A DNA stretch of 64,000 bases, taken from NCBI RefSeq assembly GCF_000314005.1, contig NZ_JH980292.1, forward strand, positions 124,001 through 188,000, given 5' to 3'. Below the pieces are notes generated by a model, which saw only the letters and a list, made by a program, of their open reading frames with translations, did not search any database and was not told the DNA's origin. Position 1 is the stretch's first letter, and every line of letters starts with the position of its first letter. The position numbers were made by a program, and so were the translations under genes. Shown here in pieces: positions 47,301-55,964 of the stretch. The DNA is from Spirulina subsalsa PCC 9445 (GTDB taxonomy: Bacteria > Cyanobacteriota > Cyanobacteriia > Cyanobacteriales > Spirulinaceae).

Positions 47301-49601
47301 CCCTCTGCTGATGCCAGCTTAGTTGAAATGCTGTATAATGCCTATGAGGTATTGAAACCCACCCGAAGGCAATCCACGCCACAAACTGAGCGACTCTGTA
47401 GTTGAAATGCTGTATAATGCCTATGAGGTATTGAAACTTGTACTGCCTTGGGTGGGCTGCGCAAGGATTACCGTTGAAATGCTGTATAATGCCTATGAGG
47501 TATTGAAACAATATGTGCAAGGATGGGGGGGGAGACAATCCCCGTTGAAATGCTGTATAATGCCTATGAGGTATTGAAACGAAAAGAAAAACTCAGTTGT
47601 ATTTATCCGGTTGCTAGTTGAAATGCTGTATAATGCCTATGAGGTATTGAAACTTGAATGCCTTCAAGTAGAGATTGACTACTTGAGTTGAAATGCTGTA
47701 TAATGCCTATGAGGTATTGAAACTGATGATCTGTCCTGCAAGCTCTTTAAGAAGAAAGTTGAAATGCTGTATAATGCCTATGAGGTATTGAAACATCATC
47801 GTCTCCAGTCAACGTGCAACTTGTTGATGTTGAAATGCTGTATAATGCCTATGAGGTATTGAAACAAGGAAGCTTAAACCCTTACTGGGAGAGGGTTTGT
47901 TGAAATGCTGTATAATGCCTATGAGGTATTGAAACCAATCACATCAATCTCTTTAACCGACTTCACGATTGAAAGTTGAAATGCTGTATAATGCCTATGA
48001 GGTATTGAAACTCTATAATTAGTAGGCATTATTTTTTAACTCAGTAAATTGTTGAAATGCTGTATAATGCCTATGAGGTATTGAAACTCGTACGGAGACG
48101 TCTTGCCGGGCCGGCAAGTACTTGTTGAAATGCTGTATAATGCCTATGAGGTATTGAAACTTGGGCAAAGCGATCGCTAGGATTCAAACCTAGTGTTGAA
48201 ATGCTGTATAATGCCTATGAGGTATTGAAACTTACAGTATGGGTTCAAGCCATGAGTAGTTACCCATGTTGAAATGCTGTATAATGCCTATGAGGTATTG
48301 AAACAAAATATGCTGAATTAAAAATACATGGCATCCCTGTTGAAATGCTGTATAATGCCTATGAGGTATTGAAACCAAGCGAAACTTAGCCAAACTGTAA
48401 GGCCTATACTTAGGTTGAAATGCTGTATAATGCCTATGAGGTATTGAAACTGCTCATCAAGCCCGCTCCCTTCTGCGAGTTCGTTGAAATGCTGTATAAT
48501 GCCTATGAGGTATTGAAACTATTAAACGAGTCCCCATTGAAATCCCCCGCATTAGTTGAAATGCTGTATAATGCCTATGAGGTATTGAAACGGTACACTT
48601 CGTCGTCAAAGAACCTGAACAGCAAGTTGAAATGCTGTATAATGCCTATGAGGTATTGAAACCTTCGGCCGGGTGGGTGGCACGGATTAGTACAGCCGTT
48701 GAAATGCTGTATAATGCCTATGAGGTATTGAAACCCGGATGTCGCTCATGATGGGGCGCTTGTTGTTCGTTGAAATGCTGTATAATGCCTATGAGGTATT
48801 GAAACAAAGCGAGAAAGCAGGCAAAAATTATAAAGGGAAAGTTGAAATGCTGTATAATGCCTATGAGGTATTGAAACGTAAAAGAAGACCGAAAATTATC
48901 GGGATTACATCCAGCGTTGAAATGCTGTATAATGCCTATGAGGTATTGAAACAATTCAGGGGAATGACACAGCAAGCCTGGCTGAGTTGAAATGCTGTAT
49001 AATGCCTATGAGGTATTGAAACAGAGTGTACGGAAACGTTCCCATACGCCCCTCGTTGAAATGCTGTATAATGCCTATGAGGTATTGAAACATTGCGATA
49101 ATTACGGGGATAAATGAACTCTTCTGGTTGAAATGCTGTATAATGCCTATGAGGTATTGAAACTTTGCCCAAACACATAAACGCTCTAATGATGTAATGT
49201 TGAAATGCTGTATAATGCCTATGAGGTATTGAAACAAAATCGGGATCAATCACTTGTCGAATCCAGTCGCGTTGCGAGTTGAAATGCTGTATAATGCCTA
49301 TGAGGTATTGAAACCCCCTATTTGTTCTCTGACGGTGGTCGCGATTATGTTGAAATGCTGTATAATGCCTATGAGGTATTGAAACAGCCGGGACAGTTCC
49401 GCCCCCGGCGAGGGCAGGAGCGTTGAAATGCTGTATAATGCCTATGAGGTATTGAAACGAGAGTCCCCGGAAGCCCGCACAACATTAAACCGGAGTTGAA
49501 ATGCTGTATAATGCCTATGAGGTATTGAAACATAACTCAAATCTCTCTCTCCTTAAAGCGTGATGTTGAAATACTGTATAATGCCTATGAGGTGTTGAAA
49601 C
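44349..49601 (+). CRISPR. CRISPR array, 73 repeats and 72 spacers, no cas genes nearby
   Basis: The 37-bp repeat begins GTTGAAATGCTGTATAATG and ends CCTATGAGGTATTGAAAC. I counted 73 copies from 44349 to 49601 by marking every start. Seventy-two are identical as read. The last (49565-49601) has two substitutions (GAAATACTG, GAGGTGTTG), which marks the trailer end and gives rightward transcription. Spacers are 31 to 45 bp, mean about 35. Within the repeat AATGCC-TATGA-GGTATT forms a 6-bp hairpin, just 5' of the GAAAC end. A Cas6 cut there would leave the 8-nt tag ATTGAAAC, common to type I and III systems. The subtype cannot be assigned without cas genes. Confidence 0.99.
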
Positions 49602-49633
49602 GTAGATAAAAGAAAATCGCGGAAGAAAGCAAA

Positions 49634-49951
49634 ATGATTAAGTGGCAGACTTATCGCGGATATATGTCTCTTGACACCAGCGATCCAAACCAAATAACGA
49701 AAATTTTGTTAGAAGGCGAGGGAAAGGAATTTTTAGAGCAAAGATTAGCAGAAGGGTGGTATGGACGGTATGGCCACCTATATCACGATCATGCAAGAGC
49801 TATTGATCTACTCGCGGCCATTACTCTTTCTCCGGGAGATTTTGCCTTTCCGAAAATTGTAGAAGGTCAGGAAATACTGGAGAAGTACGACTCACGGAAG
49901 AAGTACGACTCAGCACCAAGATCAAGCCAAGAAGAATATCGGACATATTGA
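49634..49951 (+). CDS. Hypothetical protein directly beyond the CRISPR trailer
   Basis: 105 residues, starting 33 bp after the last repeat. The sequence IKWQTYRGYMSLDTSDPNQI, EGKEFLEQRLAEGWYGRYGHLYHDHARAIDLL and LSPGDFAFPKIVEGQEILEKY is protein-like, rich in aromatic and charged residues. The C-terminus has a short internal repeat (KYDSRKKYDS). No family is recognised. It could be an accessory or accidental neighbour. There is no terminator between it and the array, so the array transcript may run into it. Confidence 0.55.
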   Translation: MIKWQTYRGYMSLDTSDPNQITKILLEGEGKEFLEQRLAEGWYGRYGHLYHDHARAIDLLAAITLSPGDFAFPKIVEGQEILEKYDSRKKYDSAPRSSQEEYRTY

Positions 49952-50110
49952 GATAGAGACATGAATCTCTCGGAAAATCCAACGACAGAGCGGTTAATAC
50001 TGGCAAAATTAATCAACGGTGTAGCATTACTATCCTCAGCTAAATCATCGGTGTCGTAGTGCCGAACAATATGATGTTCCCCTAACGGTTTTTGAAAATA
50101 TACTAATTAG

Positions 50111-50242
50111 GGCTTCCTGAATAACTCTGCTGGTGGGGCTAGGGAACAGGGGAGAGGGGGAGCAGGGGAATAGCCAAAACTCTTGACTATTGCCTTTTCC
50201 CGACTCCCGACTCCCCAACTCTCGGACTTATTCCGCAAGTCC
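50111..50242. mobile_element. MITE-like element, inverted copy
   Basis: 132 bp. The left end GGCTTCCTGAATAACTCTGC matches the inward right end of the 2475-2732 copy. The right end, read inward, is GGACTTGCGGAATAAGTCCG, matching the left end of the 26561 copy. The termini have drifted at one or two positions. No target duplication was seen (CTAATTAG against TACCTGTT). The interior is GGGAACAGGGG and CGACTCCCGACTCC runs. It fills most of the gap 49952-50263. Confidence 0.7.
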
Positions 50243-50263
50243 TACCTGTTCAGAATTGGCAGA

Positions 50264-51667
50264 TTATGCCAGAGCAAACTTGAGGATAAACAACACCGCC
50301 AAGATCCACATCCCAATCTTCGTTTCATGGAACTTGCCCTGAAACGACTTAATCACCGGATAAGCAATTAACCCCACCGCCAAACCTTCGGCAATGGAAT
50401 AACTCAAGGGCATAATCACAATAGTCAGAAAAGCCGGAATCGACTCCGCCGGATCTTGCCAACGGATATGGGTGACACTCCCCGCCATTAATACCCCCAC
50501 AATCAATAAAGCAGGAGCCGTAGCAAAACCCGGAATCGCTTGCAACAGGGGAATAAAAAACAGCGCCAAAACAAATAAAATCCCTGTCACTACCGCCGTG
50601 AAACCACTGCGCCCCCCTTCCGATACCCCGGCCGCCGATTCAATGTAACTGGTGACAGTGGAGGTGCCGAGAATCGCCCCGGCTGTGGTCCCCACAGCAT
50701 CAGCCATGAACGCTCGATCCACTCGGGGAAATTCGCCATTTTCCTCAATGTAACCCGCTTTAACCCCTAATCCGGTTAAAGTGCCTACGGTGTCGAACAA
50801 GTCTACAAACAGAAAGACAAAAATCACTGTAAACAGTTCAAACCCATTACTGCGGGTCATTTCCCCAATCCCCACAAACGCCTGCCCCACCAGATCAACT
50901 GGGAGTTGAGGTAAACCGACGAGGCCTTGAGGTGGGGGGGCAATGCCCAAAATCCAGCCTAGGATGGCGGTGGCTAAAATACCCCACAGCAGCGCCCCTT
51001 TAATCCGACGGGCGAGAAAAGCTGAGGTCAGGAAAATCCCCACAACGGCCATTAGGGTTTTGGGGTTGCTTAAATCCCCTAATCCGGTGAGGGTGGCAGG
51101 ATTGGCAACGATTAGCCCCGCCCCTCCGGTTTCTGGGTTGCCGGAGAGGGCAATATAGGCAATAAATAAGCCAATCCCGGCGGCGGTGGCGTGTCGGATA
51201 CAGTCGGGAATCATGGCCACAATTAGGGTGCGGACGTTAAATAGACTGAGGATGATAAAAATAATCCCCTCAATCAAAACGGCACCTAATGCTACCCGCC
51301 AACTAATGCCTAAGCCAATGACCACGGAATAGGCAAAGTAGGCGTTTAATCCCATACCGGGGGCGAGGGCAAAGGGGAATTTACCATAGAGTCCCATGAT
51401 AAAAGTTGCGATCGCCGCCGAAAGAGCCGTAGCAATCACCAACTCCCCAAACAAGTCCCCCGACTCTTCCAAATAAATCGCGGCCGAGAGAATCCCCGGA
51501 TTAACAGCCAAAATATAGGCCATCGTGACAAAGGTAGTCACCCCCGCTAAAATTTCCGTGCGAAAGTTGGTCTGTAAACCCGTAAAGTCAAAATAATCAG
51601 CGATTTTGACCGCCACACCCCCAGACGCTGGAGAGGGATCTGGCTTTTGTTCCGGTTCTTCTGTCAT
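50264..51667 (-). CDS. NCS2-family (AzgA-like) purine permease
   Basis: 467 residues with 12 or more hydrophobic segments. FRTEILAGVTTFVTMAYILAVNPGIL, ALAPGMGLNAYFAYSVV, VFLFVDLFDTVGTLTGLG and TSTVTSYIESAAGVSEGGRSG are signatures of the AzgA/GhxP-type hypoxanthine-guanine-adenine proton symporters. It is an inner-membrane protein and 89 bp downstream of the SH3 protein gene on the same strand. Confidence 0.92.
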   Translation of the reverse strand: MTEEPEQKPDPSPASGGVAVKIADYFDFTGLQTNFRTEILAGVTTFVTMAYILAVNPGILSAAIYLEESGDLFGELVIATALSAAIATFIMGLYGKFPFALAPGMGLNAYFAYSVVIGLGISWRVALGAVLIEGIIFIILSLFNVRTLIVAMIPDCIRHATAAGIGLFIAYIALSGNPETGGAGLIVANPATLTGLGDLSNPKTLMAVVGIFLTSAFLARRIKGALLWGILATAILGWILGIAPPPQGLVGLPQLPVDLVGQAFVGIGEMTRSNGFELFTVIFVFLFVDLFDTVGTLTGLGVKAGYIEENGEFPRVDRAFMADAVGTTAGAILGTSTVTSYIESAAGVSEGGRSGFTAVVTGILFVLALFFIPLLQAIPGFATAPALLIVGVLMAGSVTHIRWQDPAESIPAFLTIVIMPLSYSIAEGLAVGLIAYPVIKSFQGKFHETKIGMWILAVLFILKFALA

Positions 51668-51716
51668 AGGATGATGTCTTGCTCAATGAACATTGACCAG
51701 TGAACAGCAAAAAATA

Positions 51717-51742
51717 CACAGTAAACAGTGAACAGTGAACAA
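51717..51742. repeat. Short heptad repeat (ACAGTGA type)
   Basis: CACAGTAAACAGTGAACAGT and flanking bases form about four 7-bp units, related in style to the heptads at 60424. It lies in the 89-bp space before the permease. Confidence 0.5.
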
Positions 51743-51756
51743 TAACTTATCCGAGA

Positions 51757-52407
51757 CTAGGGACAAGGAATGACATTCATCCAACCACCCCGACCGCCGG
51801 AAATCCAACCGGATTGGGGAGAGGAGATTTGTAACCAAATACGCCCTTCACTATCGGTAAACGTTTCCCCCGTAAGGGTCACACGCTGACCTTGTTGAAC
51901 CCCACTAATAGCCCCCAATGTCCCATCAGGACGAGAACGCACGGATAACCCTAACAGCGCCTGACGACAACTTCCAGCCGTGGCCGGGAGAGGAGAACCC
52001 GGACGACTAAGCGTTACGGGAGCAGTCGGTTGAGTCGTGGTGGGGGGAGTAGCAGGCGTTTGGGGGCGAGGTTGGGGTTGGGGTTGGGATTGAGGGGGCG
52101 TCACCACTGTTGCCGAACAGGTGGTTAAATAACGGGCAATCACAAAACCCCGTCTCGGCGCTTCCACCGCGACCCAACCCCTTTCTCCGGTGTTGACAAT
52201 GCGTAACTTGGTGCCAGGATTCAAAGTAGCGAGGGTTTCACTATCTTGATCAACAGAAGGACGGGAAAAGATATCTAGCATTCGGTTAGCTTGTCGGCAG
52301 GTTTCCTCCGCCGTTTGTTGAGCCACTTCTAGGGATTCTGCTTGGACAAGGGCAGGATACCCCCCAAACAGTGTTAGGAGTAATAGGAAAAAAATGCGCG
52401 TTTTCAT
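51757..52407 (-). CDS. Exported protein with two SH3-like domains
   Basis: 216 residues. The signal peptide MKTRIFFLLLLTLFGGYPALVQA is clear. The first SH3b domain (about 40-95: MLDIFSRPSVDQDSETLATLNPGTKLRIV, GWVAVEAPRRGFVIARYL) is followed by a Pro/Gln/Thr linker and a second SH3b domain (LLGLSVRSRPDGTLGAISGVQQGQRVTLTG...GWISGGRGGWMNVIPCP). Bacterial SH3 domains bind cell-wall peptides, so a periplasmic role is probable. Paired cysteines may be disulfide-bonded. Confidence 0.82.
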   Translation of the reverse strand: MKTRIFFLLLLTLFGGYPALVQAESLEVAQQTAEETCRQANRMLDIFSRPSVDQDSETLATLNPGTKLRIVNTGERGWVAVEAPRRGFVIARYLTTCSATVVTPPQSQPQPQPRPQTPATPPTTTQPTAPVTLSRPGSPLPATAGSCRQALLGLSVRSRPDGTLGAISGVQQGQRVTLTGETFTDSEGRIWLQISSPQSGWISGGRGGWMNVIPCP

Positions 52408-52439
52408 GGCTTGATCGGCTTAGGCTTAAACATCAATAA

Positions 52440-52682
52440 TTTAACAAAAATGTTGCGGAATTCCCCTTCCTCGCTTGCAGGGACCGGATGGACTTGACCA
52501 CTAACTCCCAAAGCGAAAACCAAGCTAAAAAGGGCTGTGTTGCAAGAGAAAATTTGGGTCTTAGGAACTAGGACTTCTGCCTGGGGAGGGAAGATAAGAC
52601 TCGCTATATTTCGGTATAGAAAGCACTTCCCATTGAATCAGGAAGCTCCATCCTCGCGCCTAGGCAGGGTGGGGTAGTTCAC
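52440..52682 (+). mobile_element. TnpB-less IS200/IS605-like element, copy B
   Basis: It begins after TTTAAC (52440-52445) and ends GTAGTTCAC at 52682, 237 bp after TTTAAC. It is nearly identical to copies A and C but lacks about 54 bp after GGATGGA (the segment containing ATACTGAG). The flank after the right end is GGCCATTGTAGACTAACG, different from A and C. The retained right part (from AACTCCCAAAGCGAAAACC) contains everything conserved in the putative guide-RNA scaffold. Confidence 0.75.
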
Positions 52683-52685
52683 GGC

Positions 52686-53143
52686 CATTGTAGACTAACG
52701 AATGCTTTTCGTTGGGCAGGAGGCCCCATCTTCGGCGTTATCTTGATCGTCGGAAGAAGACCGTCGATTTTATCGACGGTTTGATTCTTCCTAGACCGAA
52801 GTTTTTAGATAAAGCAGGGCGTAAGATTAAATTACTACAAAGAAGGCTTAGGAATAAAAACAAAGGTTCTAATACATGGCAGAAACTACAGCATCGGATC
52901 GCTCTATTACATGAAGCCGTAGCCAACAGAAGAAAGGATTACCATTTCAAGTTAGCCCATCAACTCTGTGATGGAGTCGGTAGTAAAACAGCGTGGATTA
53001 ACTGCGGTCGGTGCGCCCGTGGTCAAACAGCCCAGTCATGGCGTTCTGTCCGGGACTTTGGTCTAGATAAGAGTCTATATGGGAATCCCTCGCTTTCAGC
53101 GAGGGGAGGTTCAATCCTTGGGTTTAAGCCGTTTCATGCTTAA
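52686..53143 (+). pseudogene. tnpB (IS200/IS605 OrfB) remnant
   Basis: An open frame of 143 codons from 52712 carries FLDKAGRKIKLLQRRLRNKNKGSNTWQKLQ followed by ALLHEAVANRRKDYHFKLAHQL, the central part of TnpB/OrfB proteins. The N-terminal domain, the RuvC catalytic residues and an intact zinc finger are missing. The tail reads through a short motif (DKSLYGNPSLSARGG) encoded by the element's right-end hairpin. It is too short to be active and lies just right of copy B. Confidence 0.75.
53087..53105 (+). repeat. Right-end hairpin of the tnpB remnant
   Basis: CCCTCGCT-TTC-AGCGAGGG is a perfect 8-bp stem preceded by GGAAT. It is the type of hairpin found at the right end of IS200/IS605-group elements. 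Confidence 0.6.
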
Positions 53144-53196
53144 TTCTTCCCCTCTTGCCTCTTGCCTATTCCCTAAAGTGCGCACTTGAGCAAAAA

Positions 53197-54615
53197 TCAA
53201 GCCACAGCGACTAAATCATTAACGATTCTATCCTCTGAACAAGGCAAACCACTGTGACCCTCTAGAGCATCCGCATTTTGAGCCGAAGCAATGGTTAAAA
53301 CCACCGTTAAGGTTTCGAGGAAGTTAATCAACCATTGACACTTTTCTACAGGTTCTCCTTGATACCGTTGGATTAAAGCGGAGATGTAGGTGATCATGTC
53401 TTGATAACTATTGGGGCAAATCAAGAGGATTTTTAACACTAAAACCGTCAGGGTGAGATAATGATTCCGACGGGTGAGAACATTGCAAGGGTGATTCGCT
53501 TCGGGATCATCGGGAGGATTCAATAAGTAGGCGAGAACCCGCTTACAAGTTCTCAAAAGTAAGCCAGCATCCCAAGGCACATCATCATAATGGGTGTAAA
53601 GGGGTTCAATTTGTTTGGCGAGTTTGGCTTTAATTAACCAACCAGAAACTTGCTCATCTCCTAGAGCTACTCCCAAATATTTAAGTAAACTATTTTTAAA
53701 GTCTTTGAACGGTAAACCCTGAGTCTGCTTGAGAAAAATATTAGCTAAACTTTGGTAGTTAAAGCTTTTTTGTTTCACCAAAACCTTTTGAATCAGTTGT
53801 AAGCTGTTGCGGTTGAGTTTAGTCGGGTTATAGGAAGAACGCCCAGCATTGGGAACATCTAAATGAGCCAGATAAATAGCCAGTTTAAACTTATATTTTT
53901 TATGAATTCGTCGCGCTAAAATCCGGGCGCAGTCCCGTTCTAGTTCGGAACTGCCTGAGTTAAGAGACTGATCCAAAAAGATATAATAGGCATACCGTCG
54001 GCTCCAAGTGTCTTCATATCTTCGGGTATACCAGTTTGCTAAAAACACTAACTTTTGATAATCTGGACTGGCTAAAAAGCATTTGCGCCATTCAGTTAGT
54101 CTACGCTTGACCATGGAAAGGGAGCGATTTTGTAGGCGGCTTTCGGCTAAACTCTCAACGAGAATCGGAATATTTTGATATTCGTTACGCAGTAAAAATT
54201 CTTTAATTAAGGTATAATAACATTGCAGCAAAACTTGGCGAAATTGTTCCTGCAAGTTAATCACAATCAAATCGTAAAAAGCTTGTTCTAGATTTTTATT
54301 AAACGGGATATCTTCAATGAATAAGTTTACAAATTCTTCGATAATCTTTTCCGAGGGGGAAGATTTAGCTTGTTGCTGAAAGTAGTCTAGGATAATCGCT
54401 TGAGAACGTTGGGCGACTTGCTCAATATTAGCCTCACAGGATTCTACATCCATTTGGTTAGTAAAAGGCTCTTTTGCTATAGAACCTTTTGCCGCAGAAT
54501 AACCAGTAGATTGGCTAGACTTAAACGGATTAGAATTAGCCTTATTATAATGGGCTTTAGTATAATTGGAGTGAGAAAAGGGTGGGATGTAGTCTGAAGT
54601 TTGTGTGAGTTTCAT
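53197..54615 (-). CDS. Large conserved-type hypothetical protein
   Basis: 472 residues, no transmembrane segment. The first 55 residues are polar and probably disordered (Ser/Lys/Asn-rich). The rest is strongly helical, with runs such as LVNLFIEDIPFNKNLEQAFYDLIVINLQEQF, YEDTWSRRYAYYIFLDQSLN, ARILARRIHKKYKFKLAIYLA and LANIFLKQTQGLPFKDFKNSLLKYL. I recall similar helical proteins as conserved cyanobacterial hypotheticals, but no function is known to me. It is flanked by a tnpB remnant and a 379-bp upstream gap. Confidence 0.75.
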   Translation of the reverse strand: MKLTQTSDYIPPFSHSNYTKAHYNKANSNPFKSSQSTGYSAAKGSIAKEPFTNQMDVESCEANIEQVAQRSQAIILDYFQQQAKSSPSEKIIEEFVNLFIEDIPFNKNLEQAFYDLIVINLQEQFRQVLLQCYYTLIKEFLLRNEYQNIPILVESLAESRLQNRSLSMVKRRLTEWRKCFLASPDYQKLVFLANWYTRRYEDTWSRRYAYYIFLDQSLNSGSSELERDCARILARRIHKKYKFKLAIYLAHLDVPNAGRSSYNPTKLNRNSLQLIQKVLVKQKSFNYQSLANIFLKQTQGLPFKDFKNSLLKYLGVALGDEQVSGWLIKAKLAKQIEPLYTHYDDVPWDAGLLLRTCKRVLAYLLNPPDDPEANHPCNVLTRRNHYLTLTVLVLKILLICPNSYQDMITYISALIQRYQGEPVEKCQWLINFLETLTVVLTIASAQNADALEGHSGLPCSEDRIVNDLVAVA

Positions 54616-54994
54616 GAGCAGAACACCTGAATCTAACGCCTTAAATAAATCAAGCTAATATCATCTTTTCCCGTTTAAGGGCTGATCGTGATACCTTATC
54701 CTATGGGTAGAGACTTCTGGAGTGCAAGCGGTTTGGCTAGATTTATTGAAAACAATAAAATATCAGCAATTCGTTTAAAGAATTGATGAAGTTGTCCAGC
54801 ATTTGTATCTAGTTTGCATCAATTTCTGTGGTTTTTTCGGAGGTAGTAACCGTCTCTACAAGACCAGATTGCTACAATCCGTAAAATTCCATAAGTATTT
54901 CCCACAGGTCAACGAGGTCACTCACCAGTCAGAAAAAAGCGTGATAGCTTAGGACAAAGAGTAATTTTCCACTAGACAACACCTTGAAACAACT
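54616..54994. other. 379-bp divergent intergenic region
   Basis: The region lies between the 472-aa gene (minus) and the DUF6391 gene (plus) and presumably holds both promoters. It is AT-rich. I see no repeat, tRNA or strong hairpin in it. Confidence 0.4.
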
Positions 54995-55624
54995 ATGACT
55001 GAATCTGTAAGCTTTGATTTCAGTAAGTTGTGGGATTTTGCCCCCGCGACTCCCTATCCCCACCAAGATACGGATTTACTGCAACAGTTTTTTTTCTTGC
55101 CCGGTTTACGGGAAATCCTCATGTTGCGTCAAGTTCACGCTTTAGAACATGGGACGGTTTGGGTACTGAGTGAGACGGAAGGGACTCAGGGGAAACAGTC
55201 CCAAGATAATCAGGCTCTGGGGGGACTCTCCACAGACCAAGGGTTTTATCTCTACGGAGAGGTGAATCCGGTTGATTTGCGTCGTGCGGTACAAATGGCT
55301 TTAAAACGGATGCAGGGGGGAGAATGGGATTTAGCGGTACATCCTCGTTGTGGTACTAATGTTTCTGTGATGATGATGGTGGGGGCCGGGATGATGTTGG
55401 GGACTTATTTCCTGCTGCCGCGTAATCCGATTGAACAGGTTTTGGGGTTGGGATTAGCTTCTCTGACGGCGGTTCATATTTCCCCGGATTTGGGTCGCTT
55501 GGCGCAAAAATACCTAACGACGGCGATTCCGTTTAATCTAACGCTGCAAGAGATTTTCCCGACGATGGATATGTGGGGACGAGAGGCGCATTTTGTCCGT
55601 TTAGGCTGGCAGGAGTGGGTCTGA
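54995..55624 (+). CDS. DUF6391 domain-containing protein
   Basis: 209 residues. LREILMLRQVHALEHGTVWVLSE, GGLSTDQGFYLYGEV and LAVHPRCGTNVSV are the conserved parts. HALEH and the HPRCGT motif suggest metal binding. Two hydrophobic segments (VMMMVGAGMMLGTYFLL and IEQVLGLGLASLTAVHI) suggest membrane association. The family is cyanobacterial and uncharacterised. It is upstream of psaE on the same strand. Confidence 0.7.
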   Translation: MTESVSFDFSKLWDFAPATPYPHQDTDLLQQFFFLPGLREILMLRQVHALEHGTVWVLSETEGTQGKQSQDNQALGGLSTDQGFYLYGEVNPVDLRRAVQMALKRMQGGEWDLAVHPRCGTNVSVMMMVGAGMMLGTYFLLPRNPIEQVLGLGLASLTAVHISPDLGRLAQKYLTTAIPFNLTLQEIFPTMDMWGREAHFVRLGWQEWV

Positions 55625-55712
55625 GGTTCATAAAACTTAAAACAAAAGGAGAGCAGAGAACCACCTTGGGATAGTACCCTTAAATCTAGATCATTAAGGG
55701 AGAATAATATCA

Positions 55713-55949
55713 ATGGTTAAACGCGGTGATAAGGTAAGAATCTTAAGAAAGGAGTCTTACTGGTATCAAGATGTCGGCACGGTTGCTAGTGTTGATAAAA
55801 GTGGCATTATCTATCCGGTCATCGTGCGTTTTGATAAAGTCAACTACACTGGATTCAGTGGCAGTCCTTCCGGGCTGAACACCAATAACTATGCTGAACA
55901 TGAGCTAGAAGTGGTGGAAGCGGCCCCGGAGAAGAAAGCAAAGGCTTAA
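55713..55949 (+). CDS. psaE: Photosystem I reaction centre subunit IV (PsaE)
   Basis: 78 residues. [39 protein letters not shown] and [24 protein letters not shown] are diagnostic of PsaE. It is a stromal-side SH3-like subunit that helps dock ferredoxin and supports cyclic electron flow. It is preceded by AAGGGAGAA and followed 15 bp later by mutM, so the two are probably co-transcribed. Confidence 0.98.
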   Translation: MVKRGDKVRILRKESYWYQDVGTVASVDKSGIIYPVIVRFDKVNYTGFSGSPSGLNTNNYAEHELEVVEAAPEKKAKA

Positions 55950-55964
55950 GCTGAAAAATCCAGA

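Noticed and set aside
44091-49253. Many open frames across the CRISPR array encoding FQYLIGIIQHFN, VSIPHRHYTAFQ or VEMLYNAYEVLK repeats
   Set aside because: They are translations of the 37-bp repeat and its complement. The frame is kept only by chance spacer lengths, and there are no ribosome-binding sites.
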